A stretch of DNA of 64,000 bases from Xestospongia bergquistia (GCA_963965975.1 OZ014411.1:16830446-16894445); one strand, 5' to 3'; positions 23,848-36,590 are shown, numbered from the stretch's first letter. Numbers and translations: made by a program. The notes: a model not told the origin generated them from the sequence alone.

Positions 23848-24597
23848 GAATTTAAGAGTGTTATTGTTTATGATGACATTGTTGTAAAAGTTACTTGGAG
23901 TGGTTTGTTTAAAGTAAGAGTGGTTAATGTGGACTGATATTTTGCAATATTGTATATGTTTGATATACTTTGTCAAATGTATCTTAGTTAGAATGGTTTA
24001 CAATTTTATTAATTGCTTATTAGAATTCTACATTATTGTTTGTTACAATAATGGTACATAGTCCATTATTGAACGAGTGTGTGAAATACCTAAGATAATA
24101 TTAATAGCAGTCCTATGAATATATTATATTAGTAATTTCATAATATTGTTTATCAATATATTATTAGCTGGTAATAATGAAGATATGTGATCATTTAGCC
24201 TTGTACAATGTAAAATGTAAATTATACAGCAAAATTGTTTATATTGTTTGAAGACTTAAAGAACCTTTGTGCTTGTTCAAGTTTGTTTTTTGAAAACAAC
24301 TTATAGAATTGATAACAATTGTACATTTGTTTGCCTTTATCGAAAGAAACTATTGCGTGAACTGCTTTTGGTCAAAAAGGCAAAGAAATATATGTTATAA
24401 GCCTTTTCTAAAAAGATGAAAGCTCATTGTCTTTGTCAAGGAAACTACCTCTGTTATATATGCAACTAAGAAACAACTAATTTTGTTATGTTCACAGGCT
24501 AATGTCAAGCATGAACTTTATAATGTATTGTCAACAATGTATTTATTTGTTTAAGAGTGTTGTTTGTCTTAATGGCAATGTTGTTACAATAATAATT
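23848..24597 (+). repeat. Direct repeat, right copy (partner at 20601-21466)
   Basis: Same text and orientation as the left copy, with an internal loss of about 110 bp. The 2.4 kb between the copies contains the GIY-YIG-like gene and the kinase exon, so these two relics sit inside a direct-repeat pair. Confidence 0.85.
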
Positions 24598-24701
24598 GTT
24601 GAGAGTAGTTAGATACTTTGCTTGACTAGATATAAAGTTGTCTAGGTTTGTAATTTAGATAATGTACAATATTACAATATATTCTATTGGTTCATATTAT
24701 T

Positions 24702-24720
24702 GGGGGGGGGGGGGGGGGGG
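24702..24720. repeat. Homopolymer of 19 G
   Basis: Uninterrupted G19 in strongly AT-rich surroundings. A run of this length can form a G-quadruplex and its length is unreliable in assembly. Confidence 0.95.
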
Positions 24721-27700
24721 TTTAATATATTTAGGAGGGATCTACTCCAGTCTTGATAGCAGCAAATATATGACACAAAGAGGTTGCTTTGATATTATCA
24801 CAGAAAGGAGCCAATCTAAATTTTATCTTTATAATGTATTGTCAACAATGTATTAATTTGTTTAAGTGTTATTTTGTTGTATTAGCACAATAAACTAATA
24901 ATAAATAATAAAGTTTTACTTAAACGTAACATTAAACTAGTGCCTGAAGCTGGTTCTCTATCTAGTAATCTTGTTCTACTCAATAAGACTCATCACTCAT
25001 AACAAAACATCTAATTTCACTTAGTGAAATTGTACCTATAACCTGACTATAAGTAAAAGTATAAGTTAAACCACACCTCTAATTGTCTCCTACAAAGCTC
25101 TTTACATTCTATCAAAAATACTATTGAATTGTTGTTATAACAGTACAAAGATAGAAAAACATTTTGATAAGTGTTGTTAGCTTGGTCATAACTTATAACA
25201 CCAATAAGAAGAGTGAATAAGCTGTTATTGAATGACATCATCATTACAATGACCACAACTCTCTTCAATAGGTCACATATACACTATAACTATATCCTTA
25301 TTATACACAAGTGAATTCTCTCAGTTTTGAGTGTAATAAATATATCTCAGCAAATATGACATAGCAGTTTTAATTATAAAATTTATGAATAAATAAAATT
25401 AAGACTTAACAATTAATAATGCTGTAGTATGTAAAACTGGTCTGCTATTTACAATCATAATCTAACAGGTAACATGTTTCATTTAAAAGTACGGATTTTA
25501 AATAGTTCATTTCTGTTATTATGTCTAATGTCTGGTGCTGGACAAGAGGACTACATGGCAAGCATATTTTTACATGTAGTAAATTTTAGTTATGATGATT
25601 TAGTGTAACTTGATTTTTAAAACACTAAATTCTAAAGTTTATTGTAGGATTATATATATAATTTTATATATATATAGTACATACTATAAATAGCTGTTAT
25701 TGTATATAATACTAATCAAAACTATTTTCTTTATTATTTCAACAATCACCAATTTACAAGCAAGACACACAGTATGCTATGTATTTTGATTTCAAAGTGG
25801 TTGGCAGGAACAAGTGAAAACACAAGTTGCCAATGATTATTAGCCAATTCAAAGCCACTCCTCTTGTACTAAATTATCATTAATGTCAATTAACAGTTAA
25901 GAACTAGTATAGTCACCAAAAGACATGTTTAAACATGTCTGAGGTATTTAGTTATAAGAATTCAAGGTGGAGAACTAGGGGGGGCAGGGGGGGCTCTCCC
26001 CCTTGCTGTTTGATTTTTGACTGTGTGATATACAAGTATGCATGATGAATTCCATTCCTCACTAACAAACTGGGTGAAAAATAATTTGATTAATCAAACA
26101 ATCAACCAGCTATATATGAATCAATGACATTCACGATTTGGTATGCTAAAGTTAATTGCTCAAAGAAGCTAAGTGTGCAAGGTTGTTAAGAGAGTATGAC
26201 ATTATTTAATAATTGTTCAAAGTGATCTTATGGGATGAACCCATTTACAAAATACATTATGCTATCACATGTGGTTATTAGGAGGCAGCTGGCTAAGTTA
26301 AAGAATGACTGAGAGATATAATGGCAAAAAGGCAAAGACAACAAAGTTTGCTTTCTGTCTGGTCTGGCAAGAGGGTAAGATCTGAGGTTAGATTAAAGAA
26401 ATATCACATGCAATTTGCAATGAACATGTGAACTTCATACATATACTTTCTTCCAGATATGGTTCAATGTGTTATAAGCTATAAACATATAGCCACTTAC
26501 TAGCTCATCACTTTTGTGTTGTCCATATGTTACTTATTTTAAAATACTAACATATAGCAAGGTTGTTTACCTCATTATATGGTCAGTCATAAAAGCACTG
26601 CTATCATATCATACTCACATGTACCACTTGTCAATTTAGCAGTAAAAATCATCTATATATCTTGTCATTTCAATAATACTTTTACTTACTGTAATGTTAT
26701 CTGTGTCATATTCTGTGGTTATAGCTGGATCCAATGATAATTTGTACCATTATACATAAATAGCTAAACAAAGGAATGACAAAGAGATAAATTGTTGTCT
26801 CCTTTAATAAAACTATAAACTTGCTGAGCTGTCTTGATGCATAAACTAAAGAATTACCAGATCATGTAATAAACACTATTCAGTTAGTAAACAGGTTATT
26901 AGTAACTATACAACAAATAACATTAGTTGTACTCTCAATTATGCACATGAACTAACAGAATTGGTTTCACATGTAAAAACAAGAAGGGCACCTTTGACTA
27001 ATAGCTCAATAAGATCTTACTTAACATGAGAGAATAGCATGCACACTTACAAATCAAGGATATGAGTAAGTGTGATCCTTGACCATTTCTTTGATTCACT
27101 ATATTCATAAAACGATTACAGATACACCAGACAATAACAAACTCTATAAAGAAAAAATATAAAACATAAACATTAAAAGCGTAGCTTACCCAGTTAGTGA
27201 TAACCAGTCACTCCTACAATAACATACAATAACGTCATCTAATTGCTTACCTAGTTACAGTCGCAGTTTTTATGTAGTGATAACCATAAGTGGGCTAGTC
27301 AATACAATAATATTGACTACCCCACTTATGAATTTTAATAAGAAATTATGCATTGTGTAGGTGCACTTTTGCATTAATTGATACTCTAACACAAATGTAA
27401 TCTTTTATAACATTGGCTTTTGCATACTAGTTTCTGTAGTACAATATTTATATATAAACACAGCTTCAATTAATATAATCTACAATCATTTTATCAATCT
27501 TATAATTAATAAGATTCTCAAGACGTTTAACTAACAGAGATTTTAGAGTGAGTATGGAAGTGTATTGTCTAAAAATGTTGTACTTTTACTAATGACTATG
27601 AGCCACAACACTAATTGTATAAATATATGCAGCATATGGTGCAATCAAGATAACTTTTAGTCAGTTTAGCATACACTAGCTTAATTTTTTTTAAATACAA

Positions 27701-28050
27701 ACTTTTCAACCTCTGTAATTTCAATGTAACATATACAGCACTTAAAAACAGATTACTGTACTGGACACCAACTCATATATTTTATGGTCAGTCAGTCTTC
27801 AATACTTTTTCCACTAGACATACATGTTGATAACTCAGTTCTGGCGTAATCCAGTGTAGATACTGTCCTATCCAAGGCAGTATTATCTAGTGAAGACAGG
27901 CCAGACTTTGAAAAATAGAATAAATAGCCATCAACACACCATCTGGTCAAAAACAGACAGATTTCAGTAGGAGGTCTTTTCTCACGAGCGAGAGGGACAC
28001 TCAGACAAGAACCTCAAGGTCTTTGTCCTATATATAACATCACCTCTAAG
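24721..28050. other. AT-rich spacer; from ~25.65 kb homologous to 51.78-53.4 kb
   Basis: No gene is recognised. A G-rich run at about 25977-26000 (ctagggggggcaggggggg) is notable. The segment 27068-27560 matches the right inverted-repeat arm of unit B (52751-53152), here present only once. The segment 27830-28060 has no clear partner in B. Confidence 0.55.
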
Positions 28051-28059
28051 AGGACTCAT

Positions 28060-28270
28060 AAACAACAGTAACCTGATTTGGAATAAGGTACTGCTTCTGT
28101 CAAAACAGAACTACTGTTAAAGCACCTTAAAAACAGTTTTGTATGCATGCATACAGTTACTGTGCATGATAGTTATGTGTATATATATATATATATATAT
28201 ATAACATATATACTGTGTAATGTTTTAACAGTATTATTTTTTCATAAATCATGTCCAAAAGTTTTGTCAA
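28060..28270. mobile_element. Decayed relative of the 240-bp MITE at 34610
   Basis: The left end 'taacctgatttgg' plus 'cttctgtcaaaac' and the right part 'ttttaacagt...ttttttcataaatcatgtcc' match the left end and interior of the unit-B MITE. The right inverted repeat is eroded. It contains a (TA)n tract at about 28181-28203. Confidence 0.6.
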
Positions 28271-28352
28271 ACAATATATAAGTACAATATTTAAGTCCTT
28301 GGCAAGCTTACTCCACTGAAAGAATGAACAAACGTTCCAGTTGACTTATATC

Positions 28353-29131
28353 ATGCCTGATAAAATATCCAAAGAACATGAAGATATAAATGAGATTACA
28401 AGATTCATAGAGGTACACTTTCTTATGGTTGTGCCTGTCAGTATTCAAATGTTCCTTAGACCAAATTTAAGGACCAATATCAAGTCCATCTTTGAGTTTC
28501 ACAATCCCAGTTGAATAACAGTGATTTTGATATTGTACTGTACACTGAGTAATAAATTTTACTTATTTCTTGATTATTATATCTATATTGATTAATTAAG
28601 ACATTTCCTATGAGATGTTACTACTGTCAACCCAAGAAATCTAAGAATTATTGTGAAATAATAACACAAATCTTTCAGAAAGACTTCCTTTCATGCATGA
28701 TTTCATATTTTAAAGACTGATCATGTTAGATATATGAAGTTTAAATTTTTATCATTATATGGACAAAATAGTCCAAATTAGAGAAGCAATGCTGACTTCC
28801 TTGGGTACCTTAAAAATATTCCCAGCCTTTTTTTGTGCAATCTGCTGAAAAGTAAGTGAGAATGTTAGTACGATTTGATATAAATCTTCCTGGTTCAGGT
28901 GTACAGGTGCACAGTGGAATGCCTATTTCTTTGAAAAGTTGCACTCTAAAGTGAGTTTCTAATCTGGTGGTGTTGGTTCCTTTATTGGAAAATTCAGGTA
29001 AAAAATTGTTTGTAAAGTCAAATATGGTACTCTAAAATCTACAATTTGAAGACTGACATTGGAATTGCAAAATGCTATTACTTTCACTCTTGAGCTTGCA
29101 AACTTGCTTCTGCAAACAAATATCCAGATGA
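28353..29131 (+). pseudogene. OAS-like gene, copy A, inactivated
   Basis: Homologue of the intact gene at 54388-55811, and the exon layout is still visible. Damage seen: a TGA where copy B has the first glycine of its G-G-S motif, and loss of about 9 bp just after it. A deletion of about 27 bp in the third exon removes the V-D-I-F segment with the third catalytic aspartate. There is an in-frame TAG shortly after, and the exon-5 donor changed from GATGA|GTAAG to GATGACTAAG. Exons 6-7 were not found. The S-D-F-D-I-V block survives. Several independent lesions mean it cannot make the enzyme. Confidence 0.88.
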
Positions 29132-30210
29132 CTAAGTTAATACGTAAAGGTATTAAAGGTATATTATGTGTTTAGATTGGTAAATAACCAAATAATCATT
29201 ATAGTACTACATGCTACATTGCATGATTGTACATCACTGGAGAGCTTCAAACAGAATTATAAAACTGGAAAATAACCTAACTCTTTAACATATGTGTGTG
29301 TGTGTTATGTATTTTATCACAGGACATTACTGAAAACCAGTGTTTATTACTGATGTAATTATCCTGTTTAAACATTTCACTAAAAAATGTTTCATTTAGT
29401 TAACTAAAACTTGAACATAAAAGCATGTTTAACTAAAACTAAATGAAAAGAAAAATTATAAAATTAAAACAAAAACTAAAATGCTCTGAAGTTCAAGGTT
29501 ACATATTCAACCGTTGAAAGCATTTAACTATACTACTGTGTCAATACGCTAATGGCTACAGTTGGCATTACATAGTAATGTTACTAACAGTATATACCTC
29601 ATAGTTGTAAGCATATCAAATAAGTCATATTGTTGTTGTTTTTTACAGTGACTATAAAAACGACAAACAATGTGAACCACTAATAATGACTACACATTCT
29701 ATTTGTCTTTTTCAATTAATTTTTTGTACTTAGAGTAAATTACGCATTATCGGACAGGTCGCTTCCGGACGCTCACATCAACCAAACACAGCACAGCACC
29801 AAGCACTATTAAGTATCTAAAAAATTCACTGATTTAGAACCGACAAATATCAGAAGAATTGAACAGTAGCCACAGTCATTTTTGTAAAATTTTCTGGCAA
29901 AGGGGTAAACGTACCAACATTGATGCAAATACGTTCGAAGGTCTGATTTTCACCAGAAAGAAATGTATATTTACTAACTTCACATACATTCCACATAATA
30001 AATTACAAAACTACCAATTATTTTATAATTCTAATATCCTTCTAAACATTAACAGCCAAAATTCATTGAGAGGTGTGGCTATTTAAGTTCGTCGGGAAGA
30101 AAAATTTATTAATTATAAACAGTACGAGCACAACCAGTCATCTTTCTTAGACCTGCACAATTAAAATGCCACCAGCCAATAAGACAGTTTGCATCAATAC
30201 AATAAATTAT
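29132..30210. other. End of unit A and start of unique sequence
   Basis: Homology to B is lost at about 29195 and returns at 29590-29725, matching 61.2-61.34 kb, then ends. A 75-codon ORF at 29859-30086 starts without support and has no domain. No gene is recognised. Confidence 0.5.
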
Positions 30211-30216
30211 CATTTT

Positions 30217-30318
30217 TTACTCTTCTTCTCCAAGCAAGCGGTAAGTTTTCTCATCACATTCAGTAATTCCTACAAACTGTAGTTCACATTCAAAATAAAG
30301 TAATATGTTATTATCCAT
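30217..30318 (-). CDS. Short open frame, possible terminal exon
   Basis: The frame reads 33 residues from ATG (30318) to TAA: M-D-N-N-I-L-L-Y-F-E-C-E-L-Q-F-V-G-I-T-E and a charged tail ending L-G-E-E-E. Composition is more protein-like than the surroundings. No homologue is recognised. It lies downstream of the transposon-like remnant at 30.9-31.7 kb on the same strand and may be its last exon. Confidence 0.25.
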   Translation of the reverse strand: MDNNILLYFECELQFVGITECDEKTYRLLGEEE

Positions 30319-30899
30319 TCTGTGGGCTAGCAAATTTTCCTTTCTGTTAGTTTTAGCATTGGATGCATGCATACAAAATCCATCTAATGTATAGTAAATG
30401 TACTACTAGTCTAGTTCAAATTCTTACAACCTAATATTGAAATCTTTTTTCATTAACAGAAACAGTAGCTAATTTAAATAGTATACTTTAATACAAACTC
30501 CACTTACCTTACCACAGTTCTGTTGTTTATTCCCTCTTTTCACTACAGTTTCCTTACTACAAGTCTTCCTTTTTCCATTTTTATTAACAGTAGCATGCAA
30601 TACATAAAAAATGATAATACAATTTTAACAAGAAAAAGATACTGGTGTACATGGCACATCCTGGAAATCAATTGAAGATTCCAGGAAGTGATGGAATAAA
30701 ATCACTTGTTGTTACAAATCTGCTTTCACAATTAGCATTGTGTTAAACAGAATTGTGTATACTTGGTATGTACTCTTAACTTACAATTCTCTTTCTTCCT
30801 TTTTGCTTGCGCTATCAAGATACAAGAAAAAAAGTACAAACATTATTAATGATTGAAATTCACAACATAAGTAAATTCAATTTATGATTTCCACCTTGA

Positions 30900-31714
30900 G
30901 CCTTTTTGTCCTCTTTCTTCTTTCTTTCTTCCTCTATTTTCTTCTCATTTCTTCAATGACTTCTAAATTTTCAATAGTAGTTAACACTTTTCCAGACTTT
31001 TTGGGTGGGATATTTGGAGTTTTAATATCAGGATCTTGTTGCAAAACTTAGACATAATTGAAGTTTTTTGAAGGGGGACAGCAGGTTGTTGTAATGGCAT
31101 CCCATTCCCATATTGCATCCTGTAATTGAACAAAAATATGGCTCAAAAGCTCCATCCATGCTACAGTTGCCACCAAGTTCAATTTGAGAAGAGTAATACC
31201 CAGGTGCTGAAAAATAGTAAGAATGTGGTAATAGTAGGGATAAGGAGCAGAAGACATATTGGCACAAGAACAATCAAAATCAATTGAAGAGGAATTTAAA
31301 TTAACGGTAGGGTCATCAGAAAAAGAGTGATTTGCTTAATGGCGAAATCATCAAAATGGAAAGGATTAACATTACAAGAACTGTCAGCAATACAAGAAGA
31401 GGGACCTGTATTGATTAAAGTGGCATTAATTGGATTAAAAGAGGCAATGCCATCTACTAAGTGAAATGGCGAGATGTGGGAATGAGTAGATATCGATACA
31501 AGAGAATTATCAGAAGATTTCTTATCTAAATGTGGATGGTACATCCTCTTCCATGAATTGTATCTTTTATCAGTTTTAATATCATAACATTCTTCATCTC
31601 TCTTTTGAAAATTGATTTATTCTTTTTCAGAAAGACAATCACATCAAAAGATCTAAGTCTGGCTTTTTCAGGGCTATATAATAGAATGAACGTTAGCCCT
31701 AGATGTTTTACCAA
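30900..31714 (-). pseudogene. Transposon-derived coding remnant, possibly pogo/Tigger tail
   Basis: On the minus strand several adjoining open stretches change frame. One (31544-31296) begins M-Y-H-P-H-L-D. Another reads A-P-G-Y-Y-S-S-Q-I-E-L-G-G-N-C (within 31273-31028). A third gives K-S-G-K-V-L-T-T-I-E-N-L-E-V-I-E-E followed by a lysine/glutamate-rich run (about 31000-30900). The last resembles the tail that follows the DDE domain in pogo/Tigger transposases (…K-x-L-T…E, then K/E-rich). The catalytic core was not found and the frames are broken. Family is tentative. Confidence 0.35.
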
Positions 31715-31834
31715 ACTAGTGCTTTTTCTTCTGTTTTCACTGGTACAACAACGCTTCTGTCAAATAATGGATAAATCCCTGTACAATAAAAACCAAGAGG
31801 ATGGACACCACAAGTATTAACCTGGTGTGTAGCT

Positions 31835-32305
31835 AAGTGACACTACTCACATTTGATATGATTGATGACAATCACATGGTCATTGAGGTTTTCAAACACT
31901 CGTCACAGGTGATGTTTGTGTTCTAGAGTAGTAAAGGCAATGAACATATTATCTATCCAGGTATAGCTGAAATGCAAGCCATATAGGATGTGAAAATGAA
32001 TCTTTGAAACTAAATAGGATCCAGAGATATTCAAAGAGACCAAATGGAGTATTCACTGTCTTAGGTACATCCTCAGGTTCAATAGTCAACCAATGATATC
32101 CTCATACCAGATTTAATTTACAGAAAACGTTATACCATATAGTATGGTTGTAAAGTCCTGTACGTGTGGGATTAGATAGCAATCAAGGATGGGAGGATTG
32201 TTAAAAGAATGATAGTTTTCACAATGACACCAGGTACCAGAGCATTTCCTTGGCAAGCAGAGTGGACCAGTTGTTATATATGAAGGAAAAAGTGTACCCA
32301 CGTAT
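31835..32305 (-). pseudogene. Ty3/gypsy reverse-transcriptase remnant (copy B)
   Basis: Reading right to left on the minus strand, the order of RT blocks is recognisable. The I-P-H-V-Q-D-F block (~32165) comes first, then I-E-P-E-D-V-P-K-T with T-P-F-G-L-F-E (~32075-32040). A degraded Y-x-D-D region reading W-I-D-N (~31960) and an I-N-H-I-K-C-E block (~31865) follow. Frames shift at least twice and stops interrupt, so it is inactive. The first part is duplicated at 1-230; the rest corresponds to sequence left of the window. Confidence 0.7.
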
Positions 32306-32856
32306 ATAATATGTTTGAAATCTTAATGTGCAATATTTAGTTGTTCTGGTGCTAATCGCCAGGTGTGTTCACAACCAGGTGACCCAATAGTACTGATGTG
32401 ATGTGTCACATTGTGTTTCATAGGTTGATTTCTGCTGTAAGATTGTGTTATTAGAGGACACTCAGACAAGACTGCTTCAAAAGTATTTGCAGATTTCTAG
32501 GAAAATGGGTAGGGCTGAGTGTGCCTCTTGATATGCCGTATCATGAACTTTTTAATTGTGTCATATATCTAAACGTTTCTTGCAAACCACACCTACTGAG
32601 AGACTACTGTAAGAAAACTGCACCTAAATACAATTTTGAACATCAACAATAATGAAAACTCATTGAAACATGCATCATAATTTGAGATCATGTATAAACT
32701 TATAAAGTCTTACACCATCTCTTGATGTTTCCATTCAGCTAAAGAAGGAGCAATAATACTCATTTTAGGAGAGTGTCAGCAAGAATGTGAACACCAGAGT
32801 GATTTGTACATAAAATAAGCAACTTAGTATTAGGCAAGCAACATCTATCACCACTA
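32306..32856. other. Interior of the retroelement remnant
   Basis: About 550 bp between the RT-like and gag-like blocks. It should contain protease and zinc-knuckle coding sequence but none can be read. It matches 231-689 of unit A, with an extra segment in B at about 32545-32640. Confidence 0.4.
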
Positions 32857-33230
32857 GTGGCTGCCCTGTCATTTTCCAAGATACTCACTTTCAAGATGAG
32901 TCCCTACATTATTGATAATACCAGTACACATCTAAAGACAATATTGAGGATGCTGGGTTCAGGTGAATCACAACAACAAGAGTTGCTTTTCTTAGCTGAA
33001 TGTCTTAATAAGCTTCTTGCAGCTAGTGATCTCAGTAAAAGTTTGCTACATTTGTACGACATATTGGGATGAATCAATGGCAAAGACTCGTGGTCCAACA
33101 CAGGACCAACAGCCACTATTGCTATCTTAACAGCAAGGCTAACCAATTCTTCAAGACTGCCAGAATCTCCATTTGAAGCTAATATCATGCAGACATTAGC
33201 TGGAGGCATTGAAGAGAAAGTTAAACCTTA
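32857..33230 (-). pseudogene. Gag-like remnant of the Ty3/gypsy element (copy B)
   Basis: A minus-strand open stretch from 33209 reads M-P-P-A-N-V-C-M-I-L-A-S then S-L-E-E-L-V-S-L-A, like the C-terminal part of Ty3/gypsy gag before the zinc knuckle. The downstream frame is degraded. It lies in the expected order and strand relative to the RT remnant. Family inference only. Confidence 0.4.
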
Positions 33231-33408
33231 GACGACCACACCTATTTCATTTCTTTAACTTAAGATCAAGAGAAAATAGGGAGATTCGTTGACGAAAACA
33301 ACCAGTGTAACCATGCTTGAATGTCTGCTTTCTCAATAGCAAATTGCTTTAGGCGGTCAACCACTATGGTATGTTTGTTGTTCTTTGCTATGACGCCATT
33401 GCCATGGG

Positions 33409-33416
33409 CACATGTG
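33409..33416. other. Empty target site corresponding to the unit-A hAT insertion
   Basis: The sequence gccatgggCACATGTGctgtcac joins directly what in unit A is split between 1215 and 3590. There is no trace of the element or of a second target copy, so this represents the pre-insertion state. Confidence 0.85.
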
Positions 33417-33851
33417 CTGTCACTAGCAACAAGTAAAGGTTAGTAGGTTTTTTAAACTTGTGTATTAATGAGAATATATCATATATGAAAGGCTACGATT
33501 GATGAGTTTAAGTCAAACATGGCATTTTTAAAAAAACACAACAATCTGTAGGACTTCATTATCCAATCCAGTTCATCATCACTACTATAGTTATAATTGT
33601 AACATATCTCTCACTCTGTTTTAATATCTGACCGATTTTCAAAAACCAGATAAAATTTACTTGCCGTTCTATAGTAGTACTTATTTACTGAACTTTTCAT
33701 AGAGACGTCAGGAAAAATTGAAAACAGAAATTTAAGCAATATTGTATACATACCTGGAAAGATGTTGTTCATTCTAACAATATCCAATTTGGTGTGACGT
33801 CTTTACGTTTTCAACTAGAAAATGATTTTTGTATTATAATTACATTTCTCA

Positions 33852-34355
33852 GCATGAACTAACGGGGGGGACGTCACAACGCTCTTTTGTTCTGCTGTGT
33901 TGTTTACGCACACACTGGACAATGGCAATGACAAAAATAAAGAATTTCAAGCACAATTATGAGTTGAGGATACACAAATTATATATATTTGTCATTATGA
34001 TTAATACTCAAAAAACTTTTTGTTGTCATTTTTTTGTTGCTCTGTATTTAATGAGGATAGTTTAGTGACTTCTCAACAAAGTTTAAAGTTCACATTTTTT
34101 ATGGTAACTAGCTCACAAGATGGTTTTCTAATAGGTTTCAGTTGTCTAAAGTGCACAATACTACCTCTATGAAGTGCAATGGTTGGAACTTTATATTCTT
34201 CCTTGAAAAATTCAGTAATAACCTGTTTTTTTTCTCTCCTTTAGGTAATTTTTTAAAGCCTACTCCTTTTTTGAATTCAGGCATTCAAAACGTCATTGAA
34301 TTGATTGAGGTGTGATGTTCCCCTATCTGGCTAGCGATTTTCATGCAACTGGACT
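33852..34355. mobile_element. ~500-bp insertion specific to unit B
   Basis: Unit A reads continuously 'catttctca|atttacaaacag' at ~4030-4050. In B the two halves are separated by about 500 bp starting 'gcatgaactaacggggggg' and ending 'caactggactagccg'. I could not find convincing inverted repeats or a target duplication, so class is unknown. A 78-codon ORF at 33829-34065 crosses the left border and is not considered a gene. Confidence 0.55.
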
Positions 34356-34609
34356 AGCCGTTTACAAACAGTTTAGTATGCGCATGTACTATTTCTTCCT
34401 TGAAATCATACAAATCTAGTATCAATTGATTAGTAGCACAGTCAATCTCTTGAAGAACATCTAATGACCCTTATTGACCTCTAGGTGTTCTGTAGTGATA
34501 CCAAGTTTACTGGAGTACTGAAGAGACATTGCTAAACAATAAAATTGATGACAGAAAACATTATATTATTGTGAATATAAAGGATGTCTTATAATTAAAT
34601 TTATTTATA

Positions 34610-34849
34610 TGTGACCTGATTTGGAAAAAGGGACCACTTCTGTCAAAACACTTGTCACCTGACTTTTGCACAAACAACTGTTAAAATATCTCAAACATCT
34701 CAGTTTTGTATACATACAGTTGGTACATATACATAACTATTCTACATGTATGTAAAACTGTTTATTGTTATGTTTTAACAGTGTTTTTTTCACAAATCAG
34801 GTCACAAATGTTGTGACAGAAGTGGTCCCTTTTTGCAAATCAGGTCACA
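34610..34849. mobile_element. 240-bp MITE with ~36-bp inverted repeats, TA target
   Basis: The left end TGTGACCTGATTTGG..AAAAGGGACCACTTCTGTCA and the right end are inverted copies with about one mismatch. It is flanked by TA on both sides, and the matching place in unit A (~4300) reads straight through (ttatttttatagttcag). A TA duplication suggests a Tc1/mariner-type non-autonomous element. A decayed relative is at 28060-28270. Confidence 0.88.
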
Positions 34850-36590
34850 TATAGTTCAGTTACGCCTTCAAACATTTGAAACAATGAATTTTGAAGTTAT
34901 TAAATCAATTACGTTTGCCAATGGTAAACTGTTATAGTAAAAACTTAAGAGACAAACACTATATCTAATAATAACTTAATCAGGAAAAGCATTAAAATAC
35001 AGAACCCTCAACACAGTAGTAGCTGAAATACACTGAGTGATGATTGTCATACTGCCATGTGTACTACAAGATAACTTACTAAAAAACATAATACATAGAT
35101 ATGACAACTGACAAGACAAAGAAACATTAATAAGAAATCAAAACACAGTATGACAACTGCATGCATGCATAAAGTAGGTGATAATAAGACTGTAGGCAAT
35201 AAAATGCAGTTAATTAGATTTTAAATACAAATTGACTTTTTGTAAGACAGAGAACACATGATTCATACATAATAGTCAGATCACTTATAATTTACAGTAC
35301 CAATAATATATCCATACACTGTATGACTAAAGGAGCATATTAACAACATACAATTTAGAATTCTACTGTGAATTGCTCGTGCATTTTTAAAAGCATAATC
35401 TACCTTTAATATGAAAAACAAAACAGGTTATATAAGTTTCCAATTAATTGTAATATTTTTTGAGATTGAAAATGCTGAGTTGAGTATATAACTTACAGAA
35501 AATAAAAGATACAAAATTGTTATAGTAAAAACCGATATCAAAATGAAATTCAGCATATTTACTAACCTAAGAACCAGTCAACTGCCTTTTATGGACACAA
35601 TAAACACTGCTCTTGCACTATAAAAGAAGTCATGCCGTTATTTCTATTAAAGCGAATGGAGAGGAAAAAATTTGGCTTTCGACGTCGCTACTTTTTACAA
35701 AAATTAAAACGTAAAACTTTATGAACAAGTAAATAGAAAACATTTTTTAATTACCAAAAAAAAAGTCGTGACTGTTATTTTTATCAAAATTATATTTATA
35801 TTAGACTCAGTTCTTTGTAATTTAAATCCTCTTCCCGTAAATTAAGTAGCTTGACAGTTATAGCAGAAATTTTGATAAGTAAGTTCAGTAAGTAAAATAT
35901 CAACATATACTCAATGGTTGAAGTCATGAATATTGACAATTATATTATATGATAGTATAGAAGAACTTTGTCAAAATAATCTATGTTATAGATAAGCTAT
36001 GATAACATAATAGTATTATCAATCAATCACTATTGTAGACATGAGTGTCTTTCTAAAATGCTATAGAAATCATCCAAAGGATTGTCTTTGAACCACCTAT
36101 CTAGACAAGATTAATAAGGTATTTTGTTTTAAGCTACTTTTTGTAATTGACATGTGACCACACTCATATATTACAAAACACAACCCAAACTATATTATTG
36201 TGTATTCATTTGAATTGTAATCTTAATTATTAAAAGACTACTTAACAATCCCAATTAACAACCCAGTTGATGAGTTCCAATTTCTTATTCCTAATTCAAA
36301 ATTTTGCATGTGCGTCATTTCTAGGCTTTTCTTGTTGCTTAATAAAATGTGGAGACTGACTACCACAAGCTATCTCTTAGAATCAAGCATCAGTGAGATG
36401 TTTGCAGTTGGGTTGGCTCCCTGACTTTGGTTATAATATTATGTTGTAGTTCTATTATTTAGGAAAGCCAAAGACAGACATTTAAGCTCCATATAACCCT
36501 GTTTAATTGAAATTGAAAATAGGAATTGGAATGTCCATCTGCGGCTTCTGTAATATATTTTTAATTCTGTTCATATTTCTATAATGAAGT
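34850..36590. other. Duplicated intergenic DNA, unit B
   Basis: Matches 4306-5940 of unit A with indels. It includes the right end of the MITE-like segment (terminal ggcttctgtaa at ~36545). No gene seen. Confidence 0.5.

Larger units (their letters stand above)
1..29725 (+). repeat. Unit A of a ~31-kb direct tandem segmental duplication
   Basis: Long stretches of this interval recur in the same order and orientation at 32.09-61.35 kb. Matching landmarks are 1 with ~32088, 3602 with ~33420, 9192 with 40582, 11187 with 41935, 16524 with 47305, 25.7 kb with 51.8 kb, 28353 with 54388, and 29.6-29.72 kb with 61.2-61.34 kb. The left end lies outside the window, because homology is already running at base 1. 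Homology is interrupted at about 16.92-25.6 kb and 29.2-29.59 kb, where each unit has its own sequence. The last matching block ends near 29725, beside the motif ctattt/ctattg. Confidence 0.93.

Noticed and set aside
31028-31273. Separate gene with Y-P-Y-Y-Y-H and C-N-M-G-M-G-C-H stretches
   Set aside because: Overlapping frames switch within a short distance and no clean splice pair was found; treated as part of a transposon-derived remnant.
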